A stretch of 64,000 bases of DNA, from NCBI GenBank assembly GCA_963969595.1, contig OZ018414.1:19327660-19391659 (forward strand), given 5' to 3'. The position numbers and the translations under genes were made by a program. The stretch is from Neckera pumila (lineage: Eukaryota > Streptophyta > Bryopsida > Hypnales > Neckeraceae). A model generated the notes under the pieces. That model was not told the origin of the DNA and did not search any database. It saw nothing but the letters and a program-made list of their open reading frames with translations. Positions 23,395 through 36,700 of the stretch are shown piece after piece (the first letter of the stretch is position 1; each line of letters starts with the position of its first letter).

Positions 23395-23660
23395 TGATTT
23401 AAAAAGATTCCAAAAGATTCCAAAAGATTCCAAAAATATCCAAAGACTTCAATAGATTTCAAAAGATTTTCAAAAGATTTTAACAGATTCCAAAAGATTT
23501 CCAAAAGATTTCAATAGATTTCAATAGATTTCAATAGATTTCAATAGATTTCAATAGATTTTTAAAAGATTCTAATAGATTCCAATAGATTCCAATAGAT
23601 CCCTAAAAGATTCCTAAAGATTCTTGAATATTCCAAAAAGATTCCTAAAGATTCTTGAAA
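23395..23660. repeat. 10-11 bp minisatellite array
   Basis: Degenerate units such as CAAAAGATTC, TTCAATAGAT and TCCAATAGAT are tandemly repeated about 24 times. Unit types drift along the array. Confidence 0.9.
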
Positions 23661-24646
23661 TTCCAAAATATTTAACAGAATTCTGTTGATTTACATTGAA
23701 CCAACAGAAAACCTGTTAATGCAATCTAAAAAAAAGTATTTGATTAGGAAAAATCATTTTTATATTGGTTCAATAAAAAATTAACAGAAATGTGTTGGTT
23801 TTGTCTTGGTTTTGATTGCCTCTTTGGTAGTGGCCTGTTCTGCTTGTGTAGACAGGCATAACAACTATCAATGACACTGAAGAATTGCCGAAGGCTTAGG
23901 TTATCAATGTTGTCCATGGAGTTAGCCAAAGATCACCTGTCTAATGAATTTTATGATCTTTTCTTAAATGTTACATTTTTGAACATGTGAAAAATGTTTA
24001 GTGTGTTCTTAAGCTCTGGAGCTATCAAATTTATAATAAAGTTACTATTTCATGCTTCCAGTCGCCTAATTTCATCTATTTTGACATTTGCAATTTCATC
24101 CAATCTGCAGGCTTCCATCCACTGCATCAATTTGCACAAATTCATCCATTCTATTTGATTTCATTCAAATATGTAATGATATTCATCCAATTTTATGACA
24201 AAGTTAATCCAATCTATCAATGGAATTCATCCAATCTATTGACAGAATTCATCCAAAATTGACCAAATTTCATCCGTATCACTACTTGTGAAATGAAATT
24301 ACGTAGCCCTAAAGTGTATAAAAATGGGGCTAATAGGGGAGCAAAACTTTTGCTCCCTCCCACCTCATGAATCAGTGTTGAGGTGGCCTAAAAGGGGGGC
24401 TAACTCTTCCCAAGTAAGCCTTAAAGCCTTAAAAGCTCCCAATATTAGTCTATGACACAAATTTTCTCTAGTTGCTACGTTAAAGTTTCCCTGATATATA
24501 AAATATAAACATATTAAGTCAATATGTGACACAAATTTTCTTTGGTAGTCGCGTTAAAGTTTCCTTGATATATAAAATATATACGTACGATATGCCACTG
24601 GTTTGGCCTTACCTACCCCAATCCGAGTGCAAAAATCTTCAGATAA

Positions 24647-25021
24647 GAGCATCGCCATTGTTACGCATAGTTCCAGCCCGCTCGGTGCTTGCTGAGCCCA
24701 AAAGAAGATTTGCACCCCTTCGCGGACTCAAGGAAGGTGGGTATTGAGCCAGTCCAACAAAAAAAATGGTTTGGAACTGCATTTTCTCATGCCATCTCTT
24801 GTTATACTGAGCTACTATTTGGGGGTACCCTTGAGGAATAGTTGTCAGCTTTTTGTCAACATGCTCTGCCAACACGACACGTGTATGAACAATGGTTGAT
24901 GCTGTGGTGCTATGGCGCGGAAGAGTGGGGGACCAACGTCACACCGGGTGAAAATCCACGAAGTCAACACAGCAAAGCTCTTTTGCTACGTCGCTTTTCC
25001 TACGAAATAGTGGCGATGCTC
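24647..25021. mobile_element. PIF/Harbinger-type MITE (first of an adjacent pair)
   Basis: Begins GAGCATCGCCATTG and ends AGTGGCGATGCTC, flanked by TAA at 24644-24646 and 25022-25024. Copy B has the site without insertion (CTTCTGATAATGCCG near 57430). No transposase. Confidence 0.9.
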
Positions 25022-25024
25022 TAA

Positions 25025-25353
25025 GAGCATCACCACCCAGCTTGGAAAATGCAAGGATGTTTGGAAGCCTGTCAATCCAATTTGCAAGCCGGGGAAGAAC
25101 AGTTGCCCCATCCATAGCTTGTTAAGAGGCCATTGCCATCCAATCACCTACATCCACGTTCACGGATCATATCTTTGCTTTTTGAGAAAGTGGAAAGGTG
25201 CTTGTCTCATGCAGTTTGCAAGCCGGTTTGCAAACCACTGGAGGCTTTTGGCTTGGCCTCATAACAAGTTCATCCCTTATGCAAGACGGGTGGGGCAATC
25301 TTGCAAGCCAGTGGCAACAAGTCATCCGATATGCAAGACGGGTGGATCCATGG
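25025..25353. mobile_element. Second Harbinger-type MITE sharing the TAA with its neighbour
   Basis: Begins GAGCATCACCACC directly after the TAA that ends the first element. The far end is decayed (GGTGGATCCATGG against the expected GGTGGTGATGCTC), and the flanking triplet is GAA instead of TAA. The junction with copy B at AATGCCGTAAA fixes the right boundary. Confidence 0.7.
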
Positions 25354-25515
25354 GAATGCCGTAAATCAAAAGTTAACCTACAAGTTCTTGCAATTGATTG
25401 GATATCGACAAAGTCTCAGCTGATTCCTGGTAGGAATTATGGATTCAATCCTGGATACGCAATTATTTGCCAGGTCGACAACTATGTTTTTGGCCCAGCC
25501 TGATCAACCCGGCAC

Positions 25516-26991
25516 CACAATCTAGGGAGTTCTATTAGAAAAATCGGACAACTTCCTAACTTCTAGAAGTTGGCTTGGATTTTTCAATTTTTACCCGGAA
25601 GTCAACCTGAAGATTGAAAATTTCAATAGTTTAGATCTTCCATTTTCAAATGTGATTCGGCAATTTGCCAAATTTTCTTTTTTCCATTTGTCAATTTTCC
25701 TGAATGTGGAAAATGGGGTTGGCTTTGTGTTATTGTGGGGTTCTTTTTCACTCTTTTGTTTGTTGCTTTCAAGTATCCTTGGCAAGAGTTGAACTTTACC
25801 AAGCCCCTACCATCCTAGGGCCAAAGATGTAGCCTTCGAAAAATACAATGATTCAAAAGAAGATCCAAGCATTTTTCGGAGGCTATTTAGAGTATGTTTA
25901 TTATTGCAAATTAAGAAATCTTCATACCATGACCACCATCATTTTCAAGTGCCCCAAAGGCTCAAATGAGTGACTCCATTAACCTCTAAATGCTTGAGGC
26001 ACCAAATTTTGGTGTTGACAATATTTTAGAACTAAATAAAGTCTAACTATGTTGCTATTTATAATAGTTTTGATTTTGAAAAATTCTTTTTGAAGTTTAA
26101 TTTTAGAATAAAAAATCAAATTTCAAAAATGATTGATGATGATTTTTCAATTTAAGATTTTGTGTAAGGGTGTCTATTGCAATCTTGACTTTCTACAGCA
26201 TAGAAGGTTCTTAAAAATGAGCCTCAAGTACACTAGGTCTTGGAGAAAAATGACATTAGAAATTCATTTAAAAAATTATAGAGCACATTTTGAGAAGCCA
26301 TAAATTGATTGGAGTCATGCATGCTAAGCCCTTTAACCTCGTCTTTTTTTGGTGAATCAACACCAATTTGAATTGTTGCGTTCAATATTATAGCCTGTAG
26401 GTCTTCAATTGGCTAAGAAGTTTAAGTTAAGAATATCCAATATGATGTTACAAATAGTGTGTTTTTAAAAATATTTTCTAAAATAAATGAATCAAATTGA
26501 ACTATTTTATTATTGCTTGTAGTATTGTTGAAAGAAGAAGTTGCTTTGACAAAGTGCAGAAATTGAGCACTCTAACCAGTCAGAGGTTCTTCAAAACTGA
26601 ATCCACCAATGAAAAGCATCTTTGTTTCGGATCCATCTGATCAATGCATTGTATACTAAGCAGGTAAACAAGAATTTGGAAGCACATAAATGAAGGATAA
26701 TTGGTAATTTGGTATAGTTGAATACTATGCATATAGTAATAAAAAATTCCTAGAAAGTATGTACTTGGTTGGTTGCCCGCCGGAAAAAAAGAGTTTGAAT
26801 GGGTAATTTTCCTACATATTCCAAGGGTGGACGGCCAAATTGTCGAGATTTCATTTTCTACTTGGTCCATTCCATAAAGTCTTTTCTTTTCATTTGGAAC
26901 CTTATCCTAAACTTTTCTATTTCATTTGAAAATTCTCAAAAAATTTGGCTAGGTCGTAACTAAATGCTGGTACTCCCCATTCATTGCCCAG
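25516..26991. mobile_element. Unclassified 1.48-kb insertion in copy A
   Basis: Copy B reads GGCACGTTCCTAGTGC straight across. In copy A, CAC is repeated at 25513-25515 and 26992-26994 around the insert. No inverted or long terminal repeat was recognised. Part of it (about 26130-26360) recurs in inverted orientation at about 35135-35370, so it is a dispersed repeat. No credible reading frame. Confidence 0.6.
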
Positions 26992-27207
26992 CACATTCCT
27001 AGTGCAAAATCTTCTAAAATTGCCTCATCAAAGCGAAACCAGGACACACAATTCCAATTCCCTTACATCGGTTGGAAATTGGATATTTGGAAGTGGAATT
27101 TGAGGTTCACTTGAATCACAGAAGTTACGAATTCAGACTAGGTCAAAAACTTACTAAGTTGCTTGATCAACCTCTTTTTAGCTAGCTAGTCCAAAAATTG
27201 TTGTAAT

Positions 27208-28368
27208 TAACATAACATTCAGTAGCCTTCAAAGAGGCTGCCTTTCCCTTCGCGGAGTTCTCATCCATGAAATTCATCCTCAAAAAATTAATGTAAGCTT
27301 AGGTACCAAGATAGTGGCAGTACACTATGTTTTATTTCATTTTCTTTGTTAATTTTTGGACCAAACATACAAATCAACAAATATTTGTAGAAAAAGATGT
27401 TGGCAAAGAATCCAATGACTAATGCATTACAACCATTTGTCATCAATATCATATTTTAGGTTTTCAAGTGAAAAGACGACTCTATATATATACATGGGGT
27501 GGTAGGAGGTAGAACAACCCATGTGGGATACATAAATTTGTAAGTTTCTCAAGCACTCGTAGTTAAGTCAAAAACAAAAAATTGTGTTAAAAGTAGAATG
27601 TCAAACCTCATTTAGGCATAGTAAAATAATTTTTCTCAAAACGCTTTGAACTAAAAAAAGTTGGTGAATGAAAATAAATTTCACCTCCAAAAATCCGTTT
27701 GGCATTTTGAATCTCCAATCAAAAGTTATGGACAAATTTGAGAGGGGGTGGGAATGGACATTTTCTTTAACATTTTAAAAAATTCTCTCTCTAGATTTGT
27801 CCATAACTTTTGATTGGAGATTGGAAATGCCAAACGGATTTTTGGAGGTGAAACTTGCGAAGTATTTTACTATGCCTAAATGAGGTCTAAAATTCTAGTT
27901 TTAACACAATTTTTTGTTTTTGGTTGAACTATGAATGCTTGAGAAACTACAAATTCAAATTTTTTTATCCCACATGGGTTGTTCTACCTTCTACCACCTC
28001 ATGTGTATATATAGAATTGTCTTTTCAATTGAAAACACAAAACATGAATGACAATCACATCAAAGTGATGTAATTCAAGCATTGAGATAATTGATCTCTA
28101 TAAATTGATTGCCATTTTGAATAAGTTTGTTATTTTATTTACAGCTTTAATTCAAAGTACTTAATTTGTTGTTAATACCAATGTGCAGTTGCGACCTTGT
28201 AATTGACTTAGGCCCCTTCTTGGATTCTGACAAGTTTCGCCAAGTGTCCTTGTAGTTACTGATTTGGTGTGGAATATACCACACCATTTTATCCCTCAGA
28301 TGAAATGATGTGATATATTCCACATCATTCCTTCCAGAGAAGGCAGTCGCAGTGACTGCTATTGAATG
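27208..28368. mobile_element. 1.16-kb insertion carrying a 560-bp palindrome
   Basis: Flanked by TAAT (27204-27207 and 28369-28372); copy B has a single TAAT. Near the ends are inverted words CATTCAGTAGC and GCTATTGAATG. The core is the family F palindrome. No coding capacity. Confidence 0.75.
27475..28040. repeat. Palindromic foldback element, family F, copy 2 (arms about 270 bp)
   Basis: The left arm has ACATGGGGTGGTAGGAGGTA, then AACCCATGTGGGAT, then CCTCATTTAGGCATAGTAAA, then CCAATCAAAAGTTATGGACA. The right arm has the complements in reverse order. The loop near 27765 carries GGACATTTTCTTTAACATTTT. The inner 160 bp of each arm match family F copy 1. Transcription through it would give a very long hairpin RNA. 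Confidence 0.9.
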
Positions 28369-28781
28369 TAATGAAAGTGAAAGCAGGATATTGATACATT
28401 TCTTTTCTTTTCTTTTCTTGAGAAAATGTAAGGAAGGTTTCATTGCAAAAAGAGAGTGCAACAAAGCCCAAGGCAGGAATTTTTGACCTCACGTACACGC
28501 TATAAGCAGCCTCAAGACCAGACAGACCGCAATTCGCTGTGATCGATAGGAGTTACGGATCTAGAGTCTAGACCGAATTAAGAATTAGAAAGAGCTGAGG
28601 CAATGACAATGCTGCGAAATGGGAAGGCAAGTTCAGTCATCAACTCTTCAGCTTGCCGACTCAGTAACCGACGTTGTGGCAGGTAGTGTAACTTACGTGC
28701 TGGCGGAGCACGTTGATCGTGAAAAATTGTAAAAAAACATGGATTGTCGGAGTGCAATCAAGTCAACAATTGAATATTTAA

Positions 28782-29516
28782 CCCAGAAACGCCGAGGGTG
28801 CCATTTTGTGGCGTTTGGACGAACAGAAAGTGAACTACACGGAAGCTACAAGTGCTTTTTCATTCGCTTTTTGCTTGTGCACCTTGAATAGTGGATTAGG
28901 AATAGTTTCCAATTGACTTTGCAATCATCACAGCCTTTGTCTTCATGTGAGAGAGAACCAAAGAAAAAAAACGGGAGGCAAAATTTGTCATTTTAGTGTA
29001 TTTTGCTCCTTTCTCAAAATCAGAAATTTCTCCTTGAAAATGATGTTTTGGGAGTTTGAGCCCAACTAACAAAACAAAGGTGAGCTACTCTAGTTTCTAC
29101 TCCAATTGGAATTTTGGAAAAATTTGCAAAATTGAATATTTTTTAGGAGTTTGAAGTTTGCATGAATTTTTAATGTCTTTTATATTCTAATTATAGATGT
29201 ACATGGTAAATAATTTTACACCATGATGTTTGTCCCTATAATCTGCACCCATGGTGAAATTCTTATAATTTTTGAACTAATTTTCTATTTGATATGAATT
29301 TTTCTTCACTTTCCATTCAAAAATTCTTATAAAAATCAGGTTTTTTTTTTAACTTTTGAAAATTTTGAAAATTTTGTGAGGTGAAGAGGAAATGTACTCT
29401 CATCTGTGAAAAATAAACACAAAAAGCTTCAAGCATTTCTTGTTGAAAATCGGCAACAAACTAATTGCTCAGTTGTGAGGCTTTGAGCCTGCGGTCATAG
29501 GCTTGTCGTTTCTGGA
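28782..29516. mobile_element. 735-bp insertion with CCCAGAAACG ends at a TTAA site
   Basis: The left end reads CCCAGAAACG at 28782 and the right end CGTTTCTGGA up to 29516. TTAA precedes (28778-28781) and follows (29517-29520). Copy B lacks it (GAATATCTGAGCTTCG). No coding frame was seen. TTAA plus C-rich ends recalls piggyBac, but a TAA-target Harbinger element is also possible. Confidence 0.6.
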
Positions 29517-30688
29517 TTAAGCTTTGTTATCAGTCGATGGATCAATCGTGGATAGACGTGCTGCAAATACTGGCGTTGGAATTGCACCACTTTAATGAAA
29601 TTGATGTTAGATGTATTAATTTTGTAAGATTTTGGAAAAGTGAGTGAAAAAAATGTTCTAGATCAAGACTTTAGGAGAACTAGGGTGAGGTAGGTATCCT
29701 AATTTTGCGCACTTGCAACTTCAACTAAGCACTAGAATTTTAATTTTAATTTTAATTTAATTTTCCCATAATCTATGCAGTTTTGACTTTTGAAGCTTCT
29801 CCAATGGATGTTTAAATTCATTGAAGGAATGGATGATTTCAAATTTTCAATAGATATTATGAGTAATTGATGGATGAAAAGATGTAATATTCCTTAAAGT
29901 TTGGAAGTGTCCTAATATTGTGCATTTTATTCATGTATCAATCATAAAAGAAATTGTAATTATTGTATCATAAGCTTTATTATGATTTTTCTTTGAATTT
30001 TTGAAGCTATCTTAAGATTGTGTACTTTTTACTATGCAAATGAGGTGCACACATCTAGTGGAAGGCACAATATTAGGATACCCTACCATAATTTAAATTT
30101 TAACTTCCTTATATTGGTGTAAAAGTAGTTGCAGTGACCTTTGAGCAATTGGTGTGAAGTTTAGATGTTGTCCAAAGTGGATGTTTTTGGATGGAGGGAC
30201 AAATGGGACCAATCAATTCAAAGAATTTTTTTATTTATTTGTTGTTAGAAGAACTACCACCTTGAAATGCATATATTTAATAAAGTATGGATATTCATCT
30301 TCAAAACTATCTATTATTAGTATTTTTCATGCAAATGTTGACAAATCTTATAATATATTTCAAAAGAGGGCATAGGGCCTTTGGCAAATTCACCCATTTT
30401 TTCATCTGCTTTTCCTTAAAGTTAGAAAATCATGTGCCAATATGAGATCTAATAAATGGTTTTCAAGGAAATTATAGCTATTATAAAAAAAAAGATTGCA
30501 CTTGGAATTTGAAAAAATTTGGATGACTAATTTGGTAATAGGGCCTTGTCCTTCCAAGGGTATAAAGAAAAAAAACAATGGAGAGAATTCATTGTAATAT
30601 TTGGATTTTCAAAAATCGAATTTCTTAATAGAAAGAGACATTAAAAAAAAAAAGCAAGACTCAAGAGGGTCATTAGATTCTAGACCAA

Positions 30689-30766
30689 CAGTGCAAATAT
30701 AGGAAATAAAAAATTATATGTATATAATTATTTATTTCCTATATTTGCTTTATTTGCACTACTGGC
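30689..30766. repeat. AT-rich hairpin at the distal edge of copy A
   Basis: GCAAATATAGGAAATAAA pairs with TTTATTTCCTATATTTGC across a short AT loop. Outer segments (CAGTGCAAAT and ATTTGCACTACTGG) also pair. It lies close to where similarity with copy B ends. Confidence 0.75.
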
Positions 30767-33700
30767 TAAAGTCAAAGAGCCCTTTTTGAAGCCCTACGTT
30801 TTTACTAATATGAAAAAACCAACATTGACATGAGGGCAAAAGCCCCACGACTATACCAACTACGATCATTGATTCTATACCTAGTTGTTGAATCCTTTAC
30901 AAATTTTACTTCAAACCTCCAAATTATAAAAATTTCATTGAAACCGGAACAAGAAAGAATTGGCCCTCTCGCTTTTCCTTTTATCACCTCTAGAGAAAAA
31001 TAGTATTATTTAAAATTATGATAAAACTATAGAAAATTTAAATTCATATTTGACACTAAAGACATCAAAACTATTAGTTAAATTTAATGTGAACTAGCTT
31101 GTGCACTATAGATTGTATTTGTTGAGTACAAAGTATAAGGGTGTACCACATATATCACTAATTAGTAGAAACATGGTCTACATTGATCCAAAAAATGACA
31201 TGCATATGCTTCTTCAATTTAGAATGGCCATTATTTTTCCTAATCCGCATAGACTATAATTTGTTTTGACTTTTTACACAAATCCACCAAAGTTGAATAT
31301 TAAATCAAATAATACAAAGCATATACATAGGAATATTTTGATTATGTATTAGTTGCTTTTGGATCCAATATTGACCCATAAGAGTATATGGTAGGGAAGG
31401 AATGTAGATGTGGAGCTTTGAAGGCAAAGTAAGTTATGCCTTGAAAAAAATCTAGACATAATTTAATCTTCATTTTTGTAAATTTGCTTTTTTTCTGTCT
31501 CTATTAGATCCAATCCAAAACCTTGTACAAAAAGCACAAAGCGCAATGTGAGCATGTAATCACATAGTTGAAGAATAGACAAAAATTGTTTTTTCAACAT
31601 ACTTGGATGTACTTCACCAGTTTCATGCATCTCCCACAAAAGCTCCTAAAAAACATTTATAATTCGTAAACCTCTTTTAAATCAAAAATAATTTTATATA
31701 GTTTTGATCATGTGAAATTGTGAAGTTGAAAAAGTTTTATTTTTTTGTCTAAATTTATGATTGGAAATAAAAAATCAAAATATGTTTCAAAATTTTATAC
31801 AAACCTGATGTATGATAAAAATATTATAGTGTTTTAGGATTTGGATCTCAACTAGGGCAACTGGGGCAACTAGGGCAACTAGAATACAACTATGCATCAA
31901 TGCCAAGAGAGGGCTTGTACACTTTAACTTACAATGTCCCAAGGCCATTTTTTTCATCTAAAATAATTTCATCTAAAATAACTTGGAATTGCAAAGAGCA
32001 AAAACTTGAAAAATCGTTTTTTTTTTTGCATCTTTTTTTATGGGATTAAGATTATACTAGAATAATATAAAAATGTATGAAAGAAATTTCAAAAACTTTG
32101 ACCATATAGATTGCAAGATATTTGCAATTATAATTGAAAAAAAAAATTCTTTTGGACCTTTTTCGACTAGATTTTTGGCTTTGTATCTTTTTAATTTTAA
32201 ACTTTGTACAAAATTCTTTAAAACTTCTAAAGGTTTATTTTGAAAAATTGAATTGAAAATCAAAGGCAAAAAAACTCAAAAATCATGCACTTACTTTTTA
32301 TTCTTAAAAGATTTGTTTGATTGAAGCTGGTACAAGATAGAAGGAAAAACATAATCATTAATAGTTCTAATATGGAATTGAAATATACTTATTTGAATGG
32401 TGAGATTGTTCTAGCAAACAAACTAAACTATGTGGATTTTTTTTTTAAATTGTGAAAATTGAGTTCAAAAATCAATCTTATAAGTTATTTATTGAAAAAG
32501 ATGTTGTAGTTGCTTAGAAAACAAGGTCTCCATAACTTTCTCATCTCTAGTCTAAATGAAACAAATCACATCTTTCCATGTAAAAAAAAACATTTTTTAT
32601 GAGGAAAAACTTAAGAACTTAATTTTGAATTTTGCTACCTAGCATGGCTTAACTTTTGTTTCCAGACACTGATTGAAATAAAAATGATATATCTCTTGAA
32701 ATTAATGTATTTTCCTATCTTCAAAGAAAAGTTTCAAAAATTTAATCAAAGTTGCAATAGGAAACTATCCGAACCTTCAAATATCTCCCAAGGGGAAATA
32801 AAATGGTTTCTTGAGAAGCCATAAACATTTGACAAGATAGACTATATTATTGAAAGCTATGTGGCATGTGATGAATAGAATTTCTAGAATACACTTATGT
32901 CTCAATCTTATAAGAGCTTCTCAAAGCTTGTCATAATCTTTATTCTAATTTATTATTTTATGTACCAATTGATTTATTAAAATCCCTTGCAAATCTAGTA
33001 TACATCACTTAATGAATGCTAGCTATTGAAGATCATCATATAGTACATAATAACCATAATTAAATTAATGCATTAGTACAGGTACTATTAAACTAAATAG
33101 GTTGTCTAATTCAACCAATCAAAATATGAATTTTTTGTACTATTAAGTTATGCAAAATAAAAGTGCTTTGAGTATTGTATACATTATTTAACCCTTGAAA
33201 AGCCCTTAGGGTCTTTCTATACATTTGACCCGTATTTAGCCTTATAACTCTTCAATTCTAGTTGAATATATGAATTGTGATACATTATTATTCATGTACA
33301 ATGATGATCATTAATTTACTTTGTATTGAAAAGTATTTGGTTAATGTTTTTCAAATCAAATACCACCAAATTCATAATATACTATACGGCACCAAAAGGC
33401 TTACAAACCCTTCAATGGTTAAGCCAATGGATGTGATTTTTCTAAATATGAGGGTCAATAGAAATAGTAGGAAACTTTTTGGAAAAAATATATTTTAATG
33501 AATTCACAGGGACTCCTTAGAAAGCTGTTTGAGGGTCAATTTTTGCCTATGATAAGACTTTAGGGGATTAAACATTGGGTTTGCCAAAAGAGGGTTCCAT
33601 TAGAAGATATTTGGAACTTTGAAAGCAATGAAAATGCTCTCTCAGGAGGAAGGAGACCGCATTTTACATTAATATACAATATACTTTGATAAAAATCAAG

Positions 33701-35400
33701 ACTTTCTAATCCCCTATGTTAGCGGTTATGGAACAAAGCTTAAATATAAGCATAATCATTATTTGCATGAGTTATATGGGAGAAAGTGTATTAAAATTCT
33801 ATATTTTTTAATATTATTATCCATTTATTGGGGTTAATAGCATTTGGTTTTATTTATTGTTGAAGACCTTGTAATTTTATTAATACATATATCCAAATCT
33901 TTGATACCACTTATATAGGCAATTAGTACATAGTCCTAAAAGCCTTTCTATTTGTTTAATAGTGAACAAGAGAATGACATAATATATTAGCAAATGAATA
34001 CAAGACAATATCTATTTATATGTTTTCTTTTTCATGAAACTATTGTTTTTAACAACAAAAAATTCATATTCAATGTCTATGAAGAAGAAGAAAAAATTGT
34101 AATACTTTCAATAAGTTGACATATGTTAGGCTTGGAAGTATACATCATATAAGGTAGCAATATTTTTAAACTCCAAAGTGTTCTTCAAGATTTAGAAACC
34201 CCAAATTGCTTCAAAATTCCTGTTCCTAAAGCAAAGATAAAATTTTCATCTGTATTTATTTTAACAAATTCCACCACAGAATCCTTTAGTTGATTTATTC
34301 AAGTACATCCTCCCAAGTTTTTAGAATGAATATCTCTACCAATTGCAAGTTCAATGAGCCTGAAGATCAAAATATAGGCTTTTAATTGTAGCACTTCCAT
34401 AAAGTAAAGTTTTTCTTTTCAACATTTTAGAATAACATTTGTATGATCCATAACTTGTATGTTTTAGTCAATATGTTGAAACTTGAAAAATGCATTGAGA
34501 ATGTATGGAAAAAAATTGAACCAAAGAAATTTTTATATTCATCTTTTTAAAAATTATAAAGTGGAAGGTGATATTGAATGAAAGAAAAATGTAAATTGCT
34601 AATAATCTTTATAAGAAATTGAAAATTGTTATTCCTAGTGGAAAGAATGTTTTGTAAACAATTGTTTTCTTATTTTTTGTTTTTTATTTGAAAATTTTCA
34701 AAATTGATTTCAAAAAATAGCTTTCTTTGTTTTTCTATCTCATTGCCTGCAAATTAAAGCTCCTCATAACTTTGAACTTTGAACTTTCATAATTTAATGG
34801 TTCAAATCATTAGAAAAAATATGGAATAGCAATTGGGCCTTTGAGACTCTCTAATGAAGATGCTTCACCCCTAAATGCCCATGGCCTATTTTGAGCCTCT
34901 AGGAATTTGCTCTAATTTGAACAAAATGCCAACATTTTGATAAGTTGTGCCAATTTCTTTTAAATTGTAATCATACAAATTCAAACTAGACATATTAGAG
35001 ATATTGTAGGAAAAGAAATCACAACAAAATCACTTAGGAATCAAAAGATTATAATATTTGACCATAAAGGTGTTAAAATTATGAAAATCTTTCAATTTTC
35101 TTTTTGCATATCACATCTAAAGAATTGGTGACCAAAAAATATGAGGTTAAAGGGCCTAACATGCATAATCCCAATCAATTTATGGCTTTTCAAAATCTAT
35201 TCTACAATTCTTTTTAAATGAATTTCAAATGTGATTTTTTCTCCAAGATCTAGTGTATTTGAGGCTCATTTTCAAGAGCTTGTAACACTACGGAAAATCA
35301 AGATTACAATGGGTACCCTTGCACAAAATCTTGAATAGAAAAATTATAATCAATCATTTTCAAAATCGGACTTTTGAGGCTACAAGTAGACTATAAAATT
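30767..35400. other. AT-rich intergenic sequence, no gene seen
   Basis: Only short random frames. It includes a small direct repeat GGGCAACTAGGGCAACTAG near 31855 and diverged dispersed repeats, for example 35135-35370, which matches 26130-26360 inverted. No RNA gene was recognised. Confidence 0.5.
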
Positions 35401-35480
35401 TGGGTTGTCAACATTGACATCACCTAAAATCCGTCATAAAAAATTAGGGCTCATCACCTAAAACGGTTTTTCTTATAGTG
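35401..35480. mobile_element. Isolated right end of a CACTA element
   Basis: Ends GGTTTTTCTTATAGTG at 35480. Its reverse complement starts CACTATAAGAAAAACCG. The doubled subterminal word CATCACCTAAAA (35417 and 35453) fits the repeats of CACTA termini. The partner end was not found in the window. Confidence 0.5.
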
Positions 35481-35639
35481 TGTGACGTACAAGAAAAGTG
35501 ACTTCTGAAAAGACAGCTCTCAAGATCCCCAGAAGCATAAAATAAATACATCAAGTACAAAACGGCCAAGCTAGAAGGCTGGACAATGAAGAGAGAATGA
35601 GCGGAAAAGAAAACAAGAGTTAAAAAAAGCCTAAGCAAA

Positions 35640-36115
35640 TAAACAAGGGAGGAGGCTCTCCTTGTTCCTAATTTGATTGCCAATACGATTAGCAAGCATA
35701 GGAAACTGCGCCCTAATTAGATCAAACTTGAGCCAAATGGAATCCGATTGATGCGGTCAAAGTTTAGAAGCATCATGAGCTTTAAGGAACGCAACCCCTC
35801 CTGATTCAAATAATGTGTTCCAAAGGGCCTATTGAACAAAGTCTGGAGGCCACTGGGTTTGTGAGAATACCTTGTTGTTGCGAGCGATCTATTGCAGCCA
35901 TAGGGAAGAGCCTCGAAGGAGATACCAAATGATTTTGATACTATAGAACCTTCGGAGGATCGTCAATCCAAAGATGCACTGAATTGGGCTAAAGCGGAAG
36001 TGTGGTCCCATCACTGGTTGGGCGCCAGATATATTATGGATGATGGACTGCTCATATCCCTGTATTACTTGGGTTTTTGGATACTCATAAAATGTATGTA
36101 TGGGAATTTCATCCA
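35640..36115 (-). pseudogene. LINE (non-LTR retrotransposon) C-terminal relic
   Basis: The minus strand reads one continuous frame through RRFYSIKIIWYLLRGSSLWL, then IARNNKVFSQTQWPPDF, then ALWNTLFESGGVAFLKAHDA, then DSIWLKFDLIRAQF. It is broken by three stops. The LLRG-x-LWL-x-IARNN pattern is what I expect at the C-terminal zinc-binding end of plant LINE reverse transcriptase proteins. At least the first stop (LQ*IARN) sits where Trp is expected. The 5' part is absent. Confidence 0.5.
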
Positions 36116-36229
36116 TATTTGTTTAACATCAATTGCATTTTATGTCAATATCAGGGTTGATACAAGCTTGTCAGGCTGGAGTGGAATCTTGACAGTATTG
36201 TGAAATATTTACCACATGAAGGCTGCTTC

Positions 36230-36700
36230 CACTAGAAGAAACCCGGGATTTTTGTGATGGCAGAAAGAAATGCGGCATGTTTTTGCAGACAAGAGGATGT
36301 CATGGAGTTAGAACATAGCATGTTTTCACGGATAGGAGGATGTTGCGGAGTCTAAGCTAGGAAGCGGCAAAATTGTAGTGGACATTGCAGAGAACATGTG
36401 TTTGTTAGTGGAAAAATAACGCCAAGATAAAAAAAACAAGTACGTTTAGGGAGACATTTGTGAAAACATAGTCATGTTATTTATGACGTCCAAAAAAATG
36501 TGATAGTACCATGTCAGCAAAGATCAACGATTTCATTGTGGATAAATTCTTAGAAGTTACGAGGGTTTGAGGTAAAACGCTGATCTACTTTGAAAATCAA
36601 AAGGGAAGGGCAAGTGCTAGGAAATGGAAGTGTTAGAAAAAAGCCTTTCATGGATGGATGATGAAGCAAATTTTCACTAAATTTCAGTTAGGACTTACAA
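36230..36700. mobile_element. Isolated left end of a CACTA element related to the nested one
   Basis: Starts CACTAGAAGAAACCCGGG, sharing the first 16 bases with the element at 10592. The interior differs (GGATGTCATGGAG, GGAGGATGTTGCGGAG). No matching right end was found downstream, so it is truncated or much diverged. The end coordinate is approximate. Confidence 0.55.

Noticed and set aside
25119..25503. Overlapping open frames in 25.1-25.5 kb
   Set aside because: They run across the border between a MITE and flanking duplicated DNA, and the corresponding frame in copy B differs.
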